From: an uncultured Bacilli bacterium
Lineage (GTDB): Bacteria; Bacillota_I; Bacilli_A; RFN20; CAG-288
Length of the DNA: 19,340 bases
Direction: 5' to 3'
Assembly (NCBI GenBank): GCA_948525355.1
Contig: CAOSOP010000010.1
Coordinates: 1-19,340, forward strand
Part shown: positions 7,623 to 15,601 of the stretch, one piece after another
How positions within the stretch are numbered: position 1 is the stretch's first letter
Layout of the letters: every line of letters begins with the position of its first letter
Translations under genes and position numbers: made by a program
Notes under the pieces: generated by a model
Seen by the model: the letters and a program-made list of their open reading frames with translations, nothing else
Databases searched by the model: none
Told to the model about the DNA's origin: nothing

Positions 7623-8240
7623 ATGTCTCAGTTTGATAGAATGTTAGAAGGTAAATTATATAGCTGTGAAATTAAAGATTCTAAAAGGGAAGAAATGAAT
7701 AGAAACAAAATTGAATTTCTTGATAAATTTAATAGTACAAGTTATGGTGATTATAAGGCAAGAGAAGAATTAGTAAGAGGTTTATTTAAAAAGGTCGGAA
7801 AGAATATTTGTATAAATAAACCTTTTCATTGTGATTACGGATCAAATATATCTGTAGGTGATAATTTTTATGCTAATTTTGATTGTATTATATTAGATGT
7901 AAATACTGTAGAAATTGGTGATAACGTCTTCTTTGCACCTAGGGTTTCTGTTTATACAGCTGGTCATCCAATAGATAAGGATGTTCGTAACAAAATGTTA
8001 GAATATGGTTATAAAGTTAAAATAGGAAATGATGTTTGGGTTGGCGGCAATACAGTCATTAATCCAGGAGTTACGATAGGGGATAATGTTGTAATTGGAT
8101 CAAACTCAGTTGTTACTAAAGATATTCCTTCTAATTGTGTTGCGGCAGGAAATCCTTGTAGAGTTATAAGAGAAATAACTGAAAGAGATAAAGAGTATTG
8201 GGAAAAACAAGCAGAAGATTTTTATAATTCATTAGATTAA
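7623..8240 (+). CDS. Sugar O-acetyltransferase (maltose/galactoside acetyltransferase family)
   Basis: Cytoplasmic enzyme that transfers acetyl from acetyl-CoA to a sugar hydroxyl; the physiological substrate is usually unclear in this family. The protein is 205 aa, a normal length. The N-terminal Mac domain (about residues 1-50, starting SQFDRMLEGKLY) is followed by a left-handed beta-helix of hexapeptide repeats from about residue 60 to 170 (for example VEIGDNVFFAP and VTIGDNVVIGSNSVV). H115 in YTAGHPID is the expected catalytic base. The C-terminus carries the usual AAGNPCRVIR motif. The ATG at 7623 is chosen because GGAGGG precedes it and the Mac domain begins there. It has its own promoter and a terminator shared with the converging lipoprotein gene. 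It is not part of the CRISPR operon. Maa and LacA cannot be told apart from sequence alone. Confidence 0.93.
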   Translation: MSQFDRMLEGKLYSCEIKDSKREEMNRNKIEFLDKFNSTSYGDYKAREELVRGLFKKVGKNICINKPFHCDYGSNISVGDNFYANFDCIILDVNTVEIGDNVFFAPRVSVYTAGHPIDKDVRNKMLEYGYKVKIGNDVWVGGNTVINPGVTIGDNVVIGSNSVVTKDIPSNCVAAGNPCRVIREITERDKEYWEKQAEDFYNSLD

Positions 8241-8245
8241 TTCAT

Positions 8246-8280
8246 AAAAAATAGAGTTGAGATTTCTCAACTCTATTTTT
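8246..8280. terminator. Bidirectional rho-independent terminator
   Basis: A perfect 13-bp stem (8249-8261 with 8266-8278) encloses a 4-nt loop ATTT. It is flanked by A-run and T-run, so it ends transcripts from both directions. It serves the acetyltransferase gene (+) and the lipoprotein gene (-), whose stop codon starts at 8281 on the minus strand and overlaps the T-run. Confidence 0.9.
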
Positions 8281-9199
8281 AAATTGTGATTTTTGAACCA
8301 TCTTCGAATGTGTAAGTGTATTTATCACCACTTGCTTCAATTCTAAATTCACCTTTTTTATTATCAATATAGTAAGTTACTTTCATTTCAGTCTTAGCCG
8401 ATGTAGTTTCTTTTTCTATTTCGTAGCTGCCTTTTGTTTCTCCTTGTCTAAACGAAATAGAGTACTCAATTTCTTCTTTTCCATTCTTTTTTTCGTTTTC
8501 AAATTCAATTGCAGTTTGTTCGACTAAAATGTTATTAGAGTAGACACTATAGACATACTCAATTTCTGATTCATTAGCTTCTATAGAGTGTTCTTGTTCC
8601 ATAACGATTCGATTTGACTTATCATTTTTATCAAGATATGCAGTAATGCTTAGTTCGTTTTCAGCTTCATCACTTTCGGTTTCAGATGTTCTTTCACCTT
8701 CAATGTAATATTCTTTATTGTCTAAAAGCATAATGCCAGTTAAAGAGTATTCATTTTCTGCTTCATCATCTTCAACTTCTGATTTAGTTAGGACTTCAGT
8801 GTAATATAAAGTGTATTCTGTGTTTTTACCTTCAAAGTCTTTTCCTTTAATTGTCATTATATTTTCATATGGATAATTCTGATTTGAGTTATTAGAAACA
8901 TTAGTGCTTATTATATCTTCACCTAAGAAACTATCGATAGCAGAGAAGTAAGAATTAAATCTATCGATTTGATCTTTAACCTCATCACTTGTTGTTCTAG
9001 ATGAGTTTTGTGCTAAACTAAGTAAATGTTTTAAAGAACTTGTAGAGATACTATTGCCGAGCAGCTTTACGCTACTAACTGCACCAAATCCATAAAGATT
9101 TTGAGCATTAGCAAGTGGATTATTATTTTTACCACAAGAACTTAGTACACTAGATGCAAGTATTAAACACATTGGAACCATTAGTTTTATCTTTTTCAT
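8279..9199 (-). CDS. Acidic surface lipoprotein of unknown function
   Basis: 306 aa. The N-terminus MKKIKLMVPMCLILASSVLSSC is a lipoprotein signal peptide with lipobox LSSC, giving a lipid-modified Cys22. After a serine/asparagine-rich linker (about 23-110), the rest looks like successive beta strands rich in E, Y and K, ending in a YTYTFEDGSKITI strand. The motif DEAENE occurs twice, at 145-150 and 177-182, 32 residues apart, and a related KEEIEYS occurs at 241-247, which suggests an internally duplicated beta fold. I recognise no named family. The start is fixed by AGGAGGT at 9205-9211, 5 nt before the ATG. The gene is a single transcription unit with a strong promoter (9223-9251) and a shared terminator. 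It is probably displayed on the outer face of the membrane. Confidence 0.9.
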   Translation of the reverse strand: MKKIKLMVPMCLILASSVLSSCGKNNNPLANAQNLYGFGAVSSVKLLGNSISTSSLKHLLSLAQNSSRTTSDEVKDQIDRFNSYFSAIDSFLGEDIISTNVSNNSNQNYPYENIMTIKGKDFEGKNTEYTLYYTEVLTKSEVEDDEAENEYSLTGIMLLDNKEYYIEGERTSETESDEAENELSITAYLDKNDKSNRIVMEQEHSIEANESEIEYVYSVYSNNILVEQTAIEFENEKKNGKEEIEYSISFRQGETKGSYEIEKETTSAKTEMKVTYYIDNKKGEFRIEASGDKYTYTFEDGSKITI

Positions 9200-9222
9200 T
9201 TATTACCTCCTAAGGTGATTTA

Positions 9223-9251
9223 ATTATAAAGTAAATAATTTTTCAAGTCAA
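9223..9251 (-). promoter_or_regulatory. Strong sigma-A promoter of the lipoprotein gene
   Basis: On the minus strand TTGACT (9251-9246) and TATAAT (9228-9223) are exactly 17 nt apart. This is the closest match to the sigma-A consensus in the window. It lies just upstream of the AGGAGGT ribosome binding site at 9205-9211. Confidence 0.85.
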
Positions 9252-9252
9252 C

Positions 9253-9393
9253 TAATATGATAACCTACTTAATATCAAACCATAACTATTAATTTTTTTT
9301 CATGGATAGTATAAAAATCATGGTTTATAAAAAATACCTTTTTTGCTGTCAAATAAGAAACAACTTGTTACAAATTAAACGAGTTGTTTCTTA
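9253..9393 (+). ncRNA. Candidate tracrRNA or relic CRISPR repeat
   Basis: In this intergenic stretch ACCTACTT (9263-9270) and CATAACT (9281-9287) lie in the order and near-spacing of the reverse complement of the CRISPR repeat. Allowing four gap bases, about 24 of 27 positions of the repeat from its AGTTATG onward can be aligned. Further on, TCAAATAAG (9349-9357) resembles the tracrRNA segment that pairs with the repeat start GTTTGA, and it leads into a 16-bp stem (9354-9369 with 9378-9393, loop 8 nt) that contains a G-U pair only if transcribed from the + strand. Against this: the lower stem does not directly follow the anti-repeat, a T8 run interrupts at 9293-9300, and no clear + strand promoter or terminator is seen. 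The remainder of 9394-9438 shows nothing recognisable. Confidence 0.28.
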
Positions 9394-9438
9394 CTTAAAA
9401 GAGGTTTAATAGTTTACTTTAAATATACAGAGCGACTG

Positions 9439-9465
9439 AAAGAAAAAGCGTGGAATTCCACGCTT
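9439..9465 (-). terminator. Rho-independent terminator of gerM
   Basis: A perfect 20-nt palindrome (9446-9465, AAGCGTGGAATTCCACGCTT) is followed on the minus strand by a T-rich tract. It overlaps the last bases of the gerM TAA stop (9464-9466). Confidence 0.85.
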
Positions 9466-10540
9466 ATATTGCTACTGAGTTATATATGAGGTTTGATACT
9501 TCGTATGTATCTTGAGAGACAACACCCTCAACCATTACTGTTTCATCTTCAATATAGAAGTTAACTGGTACCTTATTATAACTATCATTTATTGTTAATG
9601 ATATTATATCTAGAAGGGACTTTTTAACAACTCCTTCATTTACTAATGCATCTTGTTTTACTGTTAAGTTAAACTCTTTATCATTATCATCTTCTTGTGT
9701 GTCATCTAAGAATGTGTATTCATCGCAGATGGTTAATCCTAGACTATTTTCTACTGTACTAGATACAGCTTCTATTAATTGTTTTTCCATACTTAGATTA
9801 CTATCAACATAATGACTAACAGGAACAAGATATGATTTATCATCAATGTTTTTTGTATAGTAGATATTGACCATTTGCTTATTAGCTATATTTGATATAT
9901 CATCAGTTTGGCGATTGATACCAAATCTTTTTTGCAAGAAATCTGGAATGACTGTGTTGTTCTTTGGCATCTTTTCTAGTTTTTCACCATCGACATAAAT
10001 TGAAAGCATTTTTACATCAGGGAAATCAGCAAAAGTATATGTAATAGATTCTAATAAATTAACTTCTGAACTCTTTTCATAGTCCAGGAATTCTTTTGAG
10101 ACGTCGAGAATTAATTCATCGTTGAATATTTCTAATGAATTAAGTTTTGTGCTAGCAGGAATTAATCCTTTAATAGAATTTGATCCAGCCTTAGAATCTG
10201 TTTTTAAAAGATTAAATATATCGCGTATTTCTTCTCCTGGTGTAGCTCTTTTTAATAATGAGACAGTGAGAGGAATCGTTATATTATCATTACTAACTAA
10301 ATATATTCGACGATTTTTATAGTTTGTTACATCAACCTTTGATACTGGAGCATTAGTATTTTGTGTTAAACCAATACCAACTCCTACGCCTGCACCTATA
10401 AGTACTAGTGGCACTAAGACTAAAGCAGCTTTACTTGCTTTTGATTTCATTTTAAGTTTTGAGAAACATATTTCGACATGAGGCATTTTTCCTTTAAACC
10501 TCTGCCATAAACTTTTACCGCGTTCTTTTATTTTTTTCAT
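9464..10540 (-). CDS. gerM: GerM-domain protein, membrane anchored
   Basis: 358 aa, close to Bacillus GerM in length. A basic N-terminal cytoplasmic segment (1-37) is followed by one membrane helix at about 38-59 (ALVLVPLVLIGAGVGVGIGL). Two GerM domains are predicted on the outside, at about 78-195 and 225-358. The first shows the family pattern: GLIPASTKL, then LILDVSKEFLD, then ITYTFADFPDVKMLSIYVDG. GerM in Bacillus is needed for spore formation and germination and is linked to peptidoglycan, but GerM domains also occur in non-sporulating bacteria. Here it has a membrane helix rather than the lipobox I recall for Bacillus GerM. The start has GAGG about 8 nt upstream. It follows the racE-like gene by 55 nt and ends in its own terminator. 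Synteny with racE and gerE supports orthology. Confidence 0.85.
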   Translation of the reverse strand: MKKIKERGKSLWQRFKGKMPHVEICFSKLKMKSKASKAALVLVPLVLIGAGVGVGIGLTQNTNAPVSKVDVTNYKNRRIYLVSNDNITIPLTVSLLKRATPGEEIRDIFNLLKTDSKAGSNSIKGLIPASTKLNSLEIFNDELILDVSKEFLDYEKSSEVNLLESITYTFADFPDVKMLSIYVDGEKLEKMPKNNTVIPDFLQKRFGINRQTDDISNIANKQMVNIYYTKNIDDKSYLVPVSHYVDSNLSMEKQLIEAVSSTVENSLGLTICDEYTFLDDTQEDDNDKEFNLTVKQDALVNEGVVKKSLLDIISLTINDSYNKVPVNFYIEDETVMVEGVVSQDTYEVSNLIYNSVAI

Positions 10541-10595
10541 TGCACCATCCTCTAAAGATACATATGATATGTTTTAATGATTTAGAACATATTTT

Positions 10596-11174
10596 TTATT
10601 TGTGTGAAATGATCCTTAATTGTTTATCTTTTTTTAATGAAGCAATGTCTTGAAATAATAGGTGGGTAAGATCTATTATTTTTGAATTTGGATGTATATT
10701 ATTTATGGTCTCAAGTGCTTGAATATAATGAGTACATAAAAGGATGTATGATTTGCTTTTAGGCCAAGCTTTAATATCTTTTATTATCTTCTCTTTTTTC
10801 TGTTCTTCTATATCCCTAGCTAAGTTGAACTCCTTATATCCTCTTCCTAAGTAATTAATTGTATTAGTGGTTCCTATTGGTATGATATTTTCGTGTTTGT
10901 TTAAATACGATAAATTATAGTCGAGTATTTTAATTAAGTTTTTTCTTGGTTTAAAATAAATGCTCAGTGTATTGCAGCAAACAACAGTGAAATCAAAGTC
11001 TTTGGTCTTTTCTTCAAGTATTCTTGTCTCTTCAATTAAATCTTTCTTTGGTAAGTTTCCAATAGGGCATTTGCTAGAAAAAAACAAGTGATATTCATGC
11101 TTAATATTTTTAATAATTAGTTCATTTAATAGATAGAGCAGTCCTCTTCCAGAGTCGATCAGTGCGATTTTCAT
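10596..11174 (-). CDS. Short glutamate racemase homologue
   Basis: Glutamate racemase makes D-glutamate for peptidoglycan. The homology is clear at the active-site landmarks: D7-S8-G9 at the N-terminus, C67 in VCCNTLS and C147-T-H149 in LLCTHY, so both catalytic cysteines are kept. GTTNTI at 101-106 corresponds to the usual TPATI-like loop. The protein is only 192 aa, against about 265 in typical enzymes, and the usual PYG loop is replaced by CPIGN (36-40). The length loss is spread between and after these motifs. Its place between gerE and gerM matches racE in Bacillus as I recall it. It may be a minimal active enzyme, a related Asp/Glu racemase-family protein, or one that has lost activity. 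No ribosome binding site precedes the ATG, which lies only 16 nt after the gerE terminator stem. Confidence 0.75.
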   Translation of the reverse strand: MKIALIDSGRGLLYLLNELIIKNIKHEYHLFFSSKCPIGNLPKKDLIEETRILEEKTKDFDFTVVCCNTLSIYFKPRKNLIKILDYNLSYLNKHENIIPIGTTNTINYLGRGYKEFNLARDIEEQKKEKIIKDIKAWPKSKSYILLCTHYIQALETINNIHPNSKIIDLTHLLFQDIASLKKDKQLRIISHK

Positions 11175-11182
11175 ATTAATAT

Positions 11183-11221
11183 ATATGAAAACACTTCAAG
11201 CAGAATACTGCTTAAAGTGTT
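11183..11221 (-). terminator. Terminator embedded in the end of gerE
   Basis: The minus-strand RNA can form a continuous 14-bp stem (11221-11208 with 11203-11190, loop of 4) that includes one U-G pair, followed by GTTTTCATAT. The gerE stop codon (11214-11212) lies within the stem, so the last codons of gerE are also terminator sequence. It separates mutS2-uvrC-gerE from the racE-like gene and gerM. Confidence 0.75.
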
Positions 11222-11415
11222 AGTTCATGAAGTCTAACAAGTTCAATAATAGCGTGAGCACGTCCTTTTACACCAAGTTTTAATATAACATTTGATATGT
11301 GATTGCGTACTGTTTTTTCTGATATAAACAACTCATCAGCAATATCTTTTGTCGTGTGAGAGTGGATGAGTAATTCAAATACTTCACGTTCACGCTTAGT
11401 AAGTATTGATGGCAT
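11212..11415 (-). CDS. gerE: GerE-type LuxR-family transcription regulator
   Basis: A 67-aa protein that is essentially one LuxR-type helix-turn-helix domain with no receiver domain. The sequence LTKREREVFELL, then ELFISEKTVRNHISN, then KLGVKGRAHAIIELVRL follows Bacillus subtilis GerE (74 aa) almost throughout; the SEKTVRNHIS recognition helix is identical as I recall it. In Bacillus, GerE is the last mother-cell regulator of sporulation and controls coat genes with sigma-K. The start is supported by AGAGGT about 6 nt upstream. It begins 16 nt after uvrC, so it is cotranscribed with mutS2 and uvrC rather than standing alone. The neighbouring gerM and racE homologues strengthen the orthology. 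Whether this organism sporulates cannot be judged from the window. Confidence 0.9.
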   Translation of the reverse strand: MPSILTKREREVFELLIHSHTTKDIADELFISEKTVRNHISNVILKLGVKGRAHAIIELVRLHELTL

Positions 11416-11431
11416 AGTTTACCTCTCAATA

Positions 11432-13234
11432 CTATTGTATGCCAAAACCTTTATTTTGCTTTTCTTTTATTATTTCAAGCAATTTATCCGCTGCATCTTC
11501 TGGAAGAATTTGCATTAGTTCTTGTTTAGAAGCGGAGCATAAGCTATTAAATGATGGATATGCCTCGATTAACATCAGCGACCTTTTTTTACCGATTCCC
11601 TTAATTGAAGAGAATATATCTTGATAAAATGATTTGCTTCTTTTGTTTCGATGTGAACTTATAGCAAATCTATGAACCTCATCTTGCATTCTCATAAGAA
11701 GGAAGAATAGCGGTGATCTTTTATCAATGAAGACGATTGACATATCTTTACCATCAATCAATCCTTCCGTTTCATGACGATCGTTTTTATATAGACCAGC
11801 AACACTTGTTGGACAATCTTTAAAGCTATTTATAACTTCAATAGCTTCTTTAATTTGGTTTTCTCCACCATCAACTATTATTAAGTCGGGATAGACCAGA
11901 TTATCATTTTCTATACGAGAAAATCTTCTTTGCAGCACTTCTTTCATCATCGCTAAATCATCTCTGGTATTATCACCTCTTATAGTATATTTACGATACT
12001 CTTGACGAACCTTGCTTCCATTGATAAATTTAACCATCGCGCCGATAGCTGATTCTCCATTTGTATGTGAATTATCATATAGTTCAATATTTAATGGTGT
12101 TTTCTTAAGATTTAGTTTTTCTTGCAGCTCTTCGAGTAGTTTTAGATTGTCATCATCAAGTCGAGATGTTAAGAAATGATCATCAAGACCCTTTCTAGCA
12201 TTTTCAAGTGCTAAAAATAGCAAATCTCTTTTTTGTCCTCGCGAAGGAACAATAACTTTTATTTTTAAAACTTCTTGTAACAAATCCTTAATTGATTCGT
12301 TAGCAATGACAAGTTCTTTAGGTAAAGAGTTTTGTTGATAAAACTGAATAATGCTTGCAGTTATCTGCTCGTCTATAAATGGTTCTTCTTCAAAAACAAA
12401 TGATTTTTTTCCAAGCAAAACACCGTTTCGATAGTTGAAAAAGAGAATACAGATATATCCATCCCTTGTTGAATAACCGACAATATCTCGATCTATGTGA
12501 TCTTGCATCATAATCTTTTGATTGCTGTTTATATGATTTATGCTTTCAATAAGTTCTTTGTAGTGCTGTGCAAGTTCAAAGTTTAATTCTTCGCTGGCCT
12601 TTTTCATCTTTTTTGTCAAATCTTGCTTTATTTCACTATTATCGCCTTTTAAAAACCTTTGAACACTTTCTTGTAAATCTTTAATCTGTTCTTTACTGAT
12701 TTTATTTATACAAGGAGCGAGGCACTGGTTCATATAGTAATAAATACATGCCTTTGGCTGTAAGTTGGCACACTTTCTTAACGGCAAAATATTGTTTAGA
12801 AGTTCAATCATCTTTCTGGCTGCAGTGGCGTTTGGATAGGGACCGAAATAATAGAATTCTTTTGGTGAAGAATCGTTATGAGCAATTTTTAGATATGGAT
12901 GACGATCTTTTTTTAATGCAATAAAAGGGTACATTCGATTATCTTTTAGCATTATATTATATTTAGGATAATGCTTTTGTATAAGATTGATTTCTAAAAG
13001 TAAAGCCTCTTTTTCGTTATCGGTTTCGATTATATCAAAATCAACTATTTCATTAACCATGCGCTTTACTTTTCCTAATTGTTCACGCAAAAAGTATTGA
13101 GCAACACGATTTAATAAATTCTTTGCTTTGCCGACATAGATGATAGTACCATCGATGTTTTTCATTAAATAACATCCTGGTCGTTTTGGAAGAACACCGA
13201 TTTTTCTTCTCAGAATCTCGTTTTTTATTTCCAT
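11432..13234 (-). CDS. uvrC: Excinuclease ABC subunit UvrC
   Basis: UvrC makes the 3' and 5' incisions in nucleotide excision repair with UvrA and UvrB. About 600 aa, normal size. The N-terminal GIY-YIG nuclease is seen at about 10-90 (PGCYLMK, then IIYVGKAKNLLNRV). A cluster of C155, C163, C171 and C175 fits the [4Fe-4S] site of UvrC. The UVR motif that binds UvrB is at about 203-238. The C-terminal RNase H-like nuclease holds YDNSHTNGESAIGAMV and DLIIVDGGENQIK. Tandem helix-hairpin-helix motifs close the protein (IKGIGKKRSLMLIE). The ATG at 13234 is preferred because AGGA in the end of mutS2 is well placed for it. An ATG at 13240 overlapping the mutS2 TGA is the alternative, so the two genes are translationally coupled either way. 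Stop TAG. Confidence 0.97.
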   Translation of the reverse strand: MEIKNEILRRKIGVLPKRPGCYLMKNIDGTIIYVGKAKNLLNRVAQYFLREQLGKVKRMVNEIVDFDIIETDNEKEALLLEINLIQKHYPKYNIMLKDNRMYPFIALKKDRHPYLKIAHNDSSPKEFYYFGPYPNATAARKMIELLNNILPLRKCANLQPKACIYYYMNQCLAPCINKISKEQIKDLQESVQRFLKGDNSEIKQDLTKKMKKASEELNFELAQHYKELIESINHINSNQKIMMQDHIDRDIVGYSTRDGYICILFFNYRNGVLLGKKSFVFEEEPFIDEQITASIIQFYQQNSLPKELVIANESIKDLLQEVLKIKVIVPSRGQKRDLLFLALENARKGLDDHFLTSRLDDDNLKLLEELQEKLNLKKTPLNIELYDNSHTNGESAIGAMVKFINGSKVRQEYRKYTIRGDNTRDDLAMMKEVLQRRFSRIENDNLVYPDLIIVDGGENQIKEAIEVINSFKDCPTSVAGLYKNDRHETEGLIDGKDMSIVFIDKRSPLFFLLMRMQDEVHRFAISSHRNKRSKSFYQDIFSSIKGIGKKRSLMLIEAYPSFNSLCSASKQELMQILPEDAADKLLEIIKEKQNKGFGIQ

Positions 13235-13236
13235 AA

Positions 13237-15528
13237 TCATCCTAATATGGCTATTGTACAACCGACGCCACCTTCTCCTTCACCACCAAAACGGAAGTTT
13301 TTGACGTAATAGCATTTCTCAAGTTCTTTCCAAACCATTTTTTGTAATGTTGAAGTTCCAACGCCGTGGATAATTCTTGCCTGATGACGATGCGAGAGCA
13401 GGCAATCATCTAAGTATTTGAGAAGTTTCTCTCTTGCTTCAATCGCGGTTAAACCAATAAGATTACATTCTAGCGGTGCAACCTTTTTTTCTAAAATGCT
13501 TCTATCGATGGAACTAGTAGGTCTCTTATGTACTTTTTTTGGCTCGTTATTTATGAAATGTTCTAAAGAATCAGCTTTAAGATTAAAAGTAATTCCACCA
13601 GAAGACACTATATATCTATTTCCATTTTGAGAAATGATTGTTCCTATTTGACCAGAAGGAAGAATTCTTACTTTGGAATTAATTTCAAAAACTTTAGATG
13701 TCCTGGTTTCTTCTTCTGAAGAAACTATTCTTTTTTTATTTAATTCTCCTTTGAGTTTGCTTAGTTCGGCAAAGTTTTTAATTCCTTTTTTCTTATGCCA
13801 TATTTCATCAAGCTCGGCAAGTTTTTTTTCTATCGCTTCATTGATTATTTCATCTTCGTTTTCTTTAAGGTTTTTCTTATATGAAGCAAGATCTTTTTGT
13901 GCCTGTTTTTTCTTTTTTATGTCTAATTCAAGTTCACTTTTTAAAATGTTAATCTCTTCGAGTTTCTGATTGTAGATATTAATTTTATTCTCAAGTTCAA
14001 GCAAACTATTTCTATTTTGTCTTTCATTTAACTCGGCGATGAATTGATTTGCAGTTTCAATTAGTTTATCGTTGAGGCCGAGTTTTTTGGCAATGCTAAT
14101 GCCATAGCTTTTTCCGATTCTACCAGAGATATATTGATAGGTTGGTTCAATTTTGTCTTCATCGAAAAGCATTGTACCAGTATTTATATTTTTAGATAAT
14201 AAAGCGTAATCTTTTAATTCATCGTAGTGAGAAGAAATTATCATGTAGGTATTATATTCTTCAGCAAGTTTAAAGAAACTAACTCCAATACTTGAGCCTT
14301 CAATTGGAGAAGTACCCTGTCCTATTTCATCAATTATTACGATGCTATTGCTATCGATATTATCTGAAACTTCTTTTAGTTTTACTATATGAGAAGAAAA
14401 AGTAGATAGATTATCTAAAACAGATTGATTGTCGCCTAAGACAAAATAAAGTTTGTTAAAGTAGGGAAGAAGGCATGAATTAGAGCATGGGACGAATAGA
14501 CCAGCCTGATTTAATAAAACAGATAACGCTATGCTTTTAAGCAAAACAGTTTTTCCACCGGCATTAGGACCAGAAATCAATAATGATTTTTTATTATCGT
14601 TGCCGATAGAAATATTGTTTCTAACAATTTTTGCGCTCTCAATCAGTGGGTGGCCTAACCCTTTTAATTCAATATGGTCACCTTTTTTTGCTAAAACACC
14701 ATCAATTTCATTTCCGAATTTAATCGAAGCTAAAAGTCTATCTATTAAAAGACAAAGTGAATAATCCTTTTCTATAATTACAAGGTCATTAGCCAAGGCA
14801 TTTGAAAGTTCTTTGATTATTCTGATTATTTCTTCAGTTATCTTGCTTCCTATTTCAGTTAAATCATTATAGATATTAATTACTTCAGTGGGGACGATAT
14901 AAGAAGTAAGACCGGTTTGTGAAGAATATACTTCTATTCCTGGAACTTTGTTTTTATTAGAACTAACGACGGGTAGAGCACAATAGCCATTTTTCATTGC
15001 TATAGTATCTTCGGCAAGTAGTGATTTATACTTTGCTTGTGATTTTTTTATAGTATGTTCGATAGAATGAAATAAAACATCCTCTTTTCTTCTAAGTTCT
15101 TTAAGAGTATATGAAGCATTGCTTGAAATCTCATTTTCATCACAAATAGCAGTTGACAATTTGTTTTCAAGATTGGTTAAACGAGTTAAATCAAGAAACA
15201 ATTCTTTCATTTCAAATGAAGTTGCTTCCTTCAATTTATCATAATAATTATTAAGTGATTTTAAGAATTGAAGCACATCGAATAGTTCTTTTATTGAAAG
15301 ACTAGAGTTAATTTTAAGCTTTTTAAAAATATCGGTTAATGATTTAATTGTAGAAGAAGAAATATCTAATCCGCTATCAATATCTTTTTGCAAGTCTTCT
15401 AGTCTTTTTTTATTTAATTCAAGTTTGAATTCATCGGTCTCAAAAGGAAGAGAAGATAAATAATTATCTTCATATGATACTTGTTGATTATAAATAGTCA
15501 GGATTTCTTTGATATCTAAATTGTCCAT
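13237..15528 (-). CDS. mutS2: Endonuclease MutS2
   Basis: MutS2 is a MutS-like ATPase with an Smr nuclease domain, implicated in suppressing recombination and, in Bacillus, in ribosome collision rescue. It has 763 aa, near the usual 780. It contains an N-terminal helical core, Walker A GPNAGGKT at 320-327, and Walker B IVIIDE at 396-401 followed by GQGTSP. A long charged coiled coil follows at about 490-600, and the Smr domain closes the protein at about 687-763. In the Smr domain the usual LDLRG is changed to CNLIG, while HGVGTSTL and the glycine-rich GGEGEGGVG end are present. The ATG at 15528 is chosen over an upstream in-frame TTG (15567) because family similarity starts there. No ribosome binding site precedes it, and a TATACT hexamer lies only 2 nt upstream. 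Its TGA is functional, because uvrC starts at it. Confidence 0.96.
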   Translation of the reverse strand: MDNLDIKEILTIYNQQVSYEDNYLSSLPFETDEFKLELNKKRLEDLQKDIDSGLDISSSTIKSLTDIFKKLKINSSLSIKELFDVLQFLKSLNNYYDKLKEATSFEMKELFLDLTRLTNLENKLSTAICDENEISSNASYTLKELRRKEDVLFHSIEHTIKKSQAKYKSLLAEDTIAMKNGYCALPVVSSNKNKVPGIEVYSSQTGLTSYIVPTEVINIYNDLTEIGSKITEEIIRIIKELSNALANDLVIIEKDYSLCLLIDRLLASIKFGNEIDGVLAKKGDHIELKGLGHPLIESAKIVRNNISIGNDNKKSLLISGPNAGGKTVLLKSIALSVLLNQAGLFVPCSNSCLLPYFNKLYFVLGDNQSVLDNLSTFSSHIVKLKEVSDNIDSNSIVIIDEIGQGTSPIEGSSIGVSFFKLAEEYNTYMIISSHYDELKDYALLSKNINTGTMLFDEDKIEPTYQYISGRIGKSYGISIAKKLGLNDKLIETANQFIAELNERQNRNSLLELENKINIYNQKLEEINILKSELELDIKKKKQAQKDLASYKKNLKENEDEIINEAIEKKLAELDEIWHKKKGIKNFAELSKLKGELNKKRIVSSEEETRTSKVFEINSKVRILPSGQIGTIISQNGNRYIVSSGGITFNLKADSLEHFINNEPKKVHKRPTSSIDRSILEKKVAPLECNLIGLTAIEAREKLLKYLDDCLLSHRHQARIIHGVGTSTLQKMVWKELEKCYYVKNFRFGGEGEGGVGCTIAILG

Positions 15529-15601
15529 ATAGTATAGTTTAACAAAAATAATTAAAAAATAATACAAAAGTAATTTTTTATACCTAAAAAAACAATAAGA
15601 A

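Noticed and set aside
13237..13240. Mycoplasma code with TGA as tryptophan
   Set aside because: cas2, mutS2 and yqeY end at TGA exactly where the next gene starts or the family ends, and the tRNA-Trp anticodon is CCA.
13673..13969. Opposite-strand open frames within mutS2, mreB, typA and cas9
   Set aside because: They are antisense shadows of well-identified genes, with low-complexity Ser/Phe/Leu-rich translations and no ribosome binding sites.
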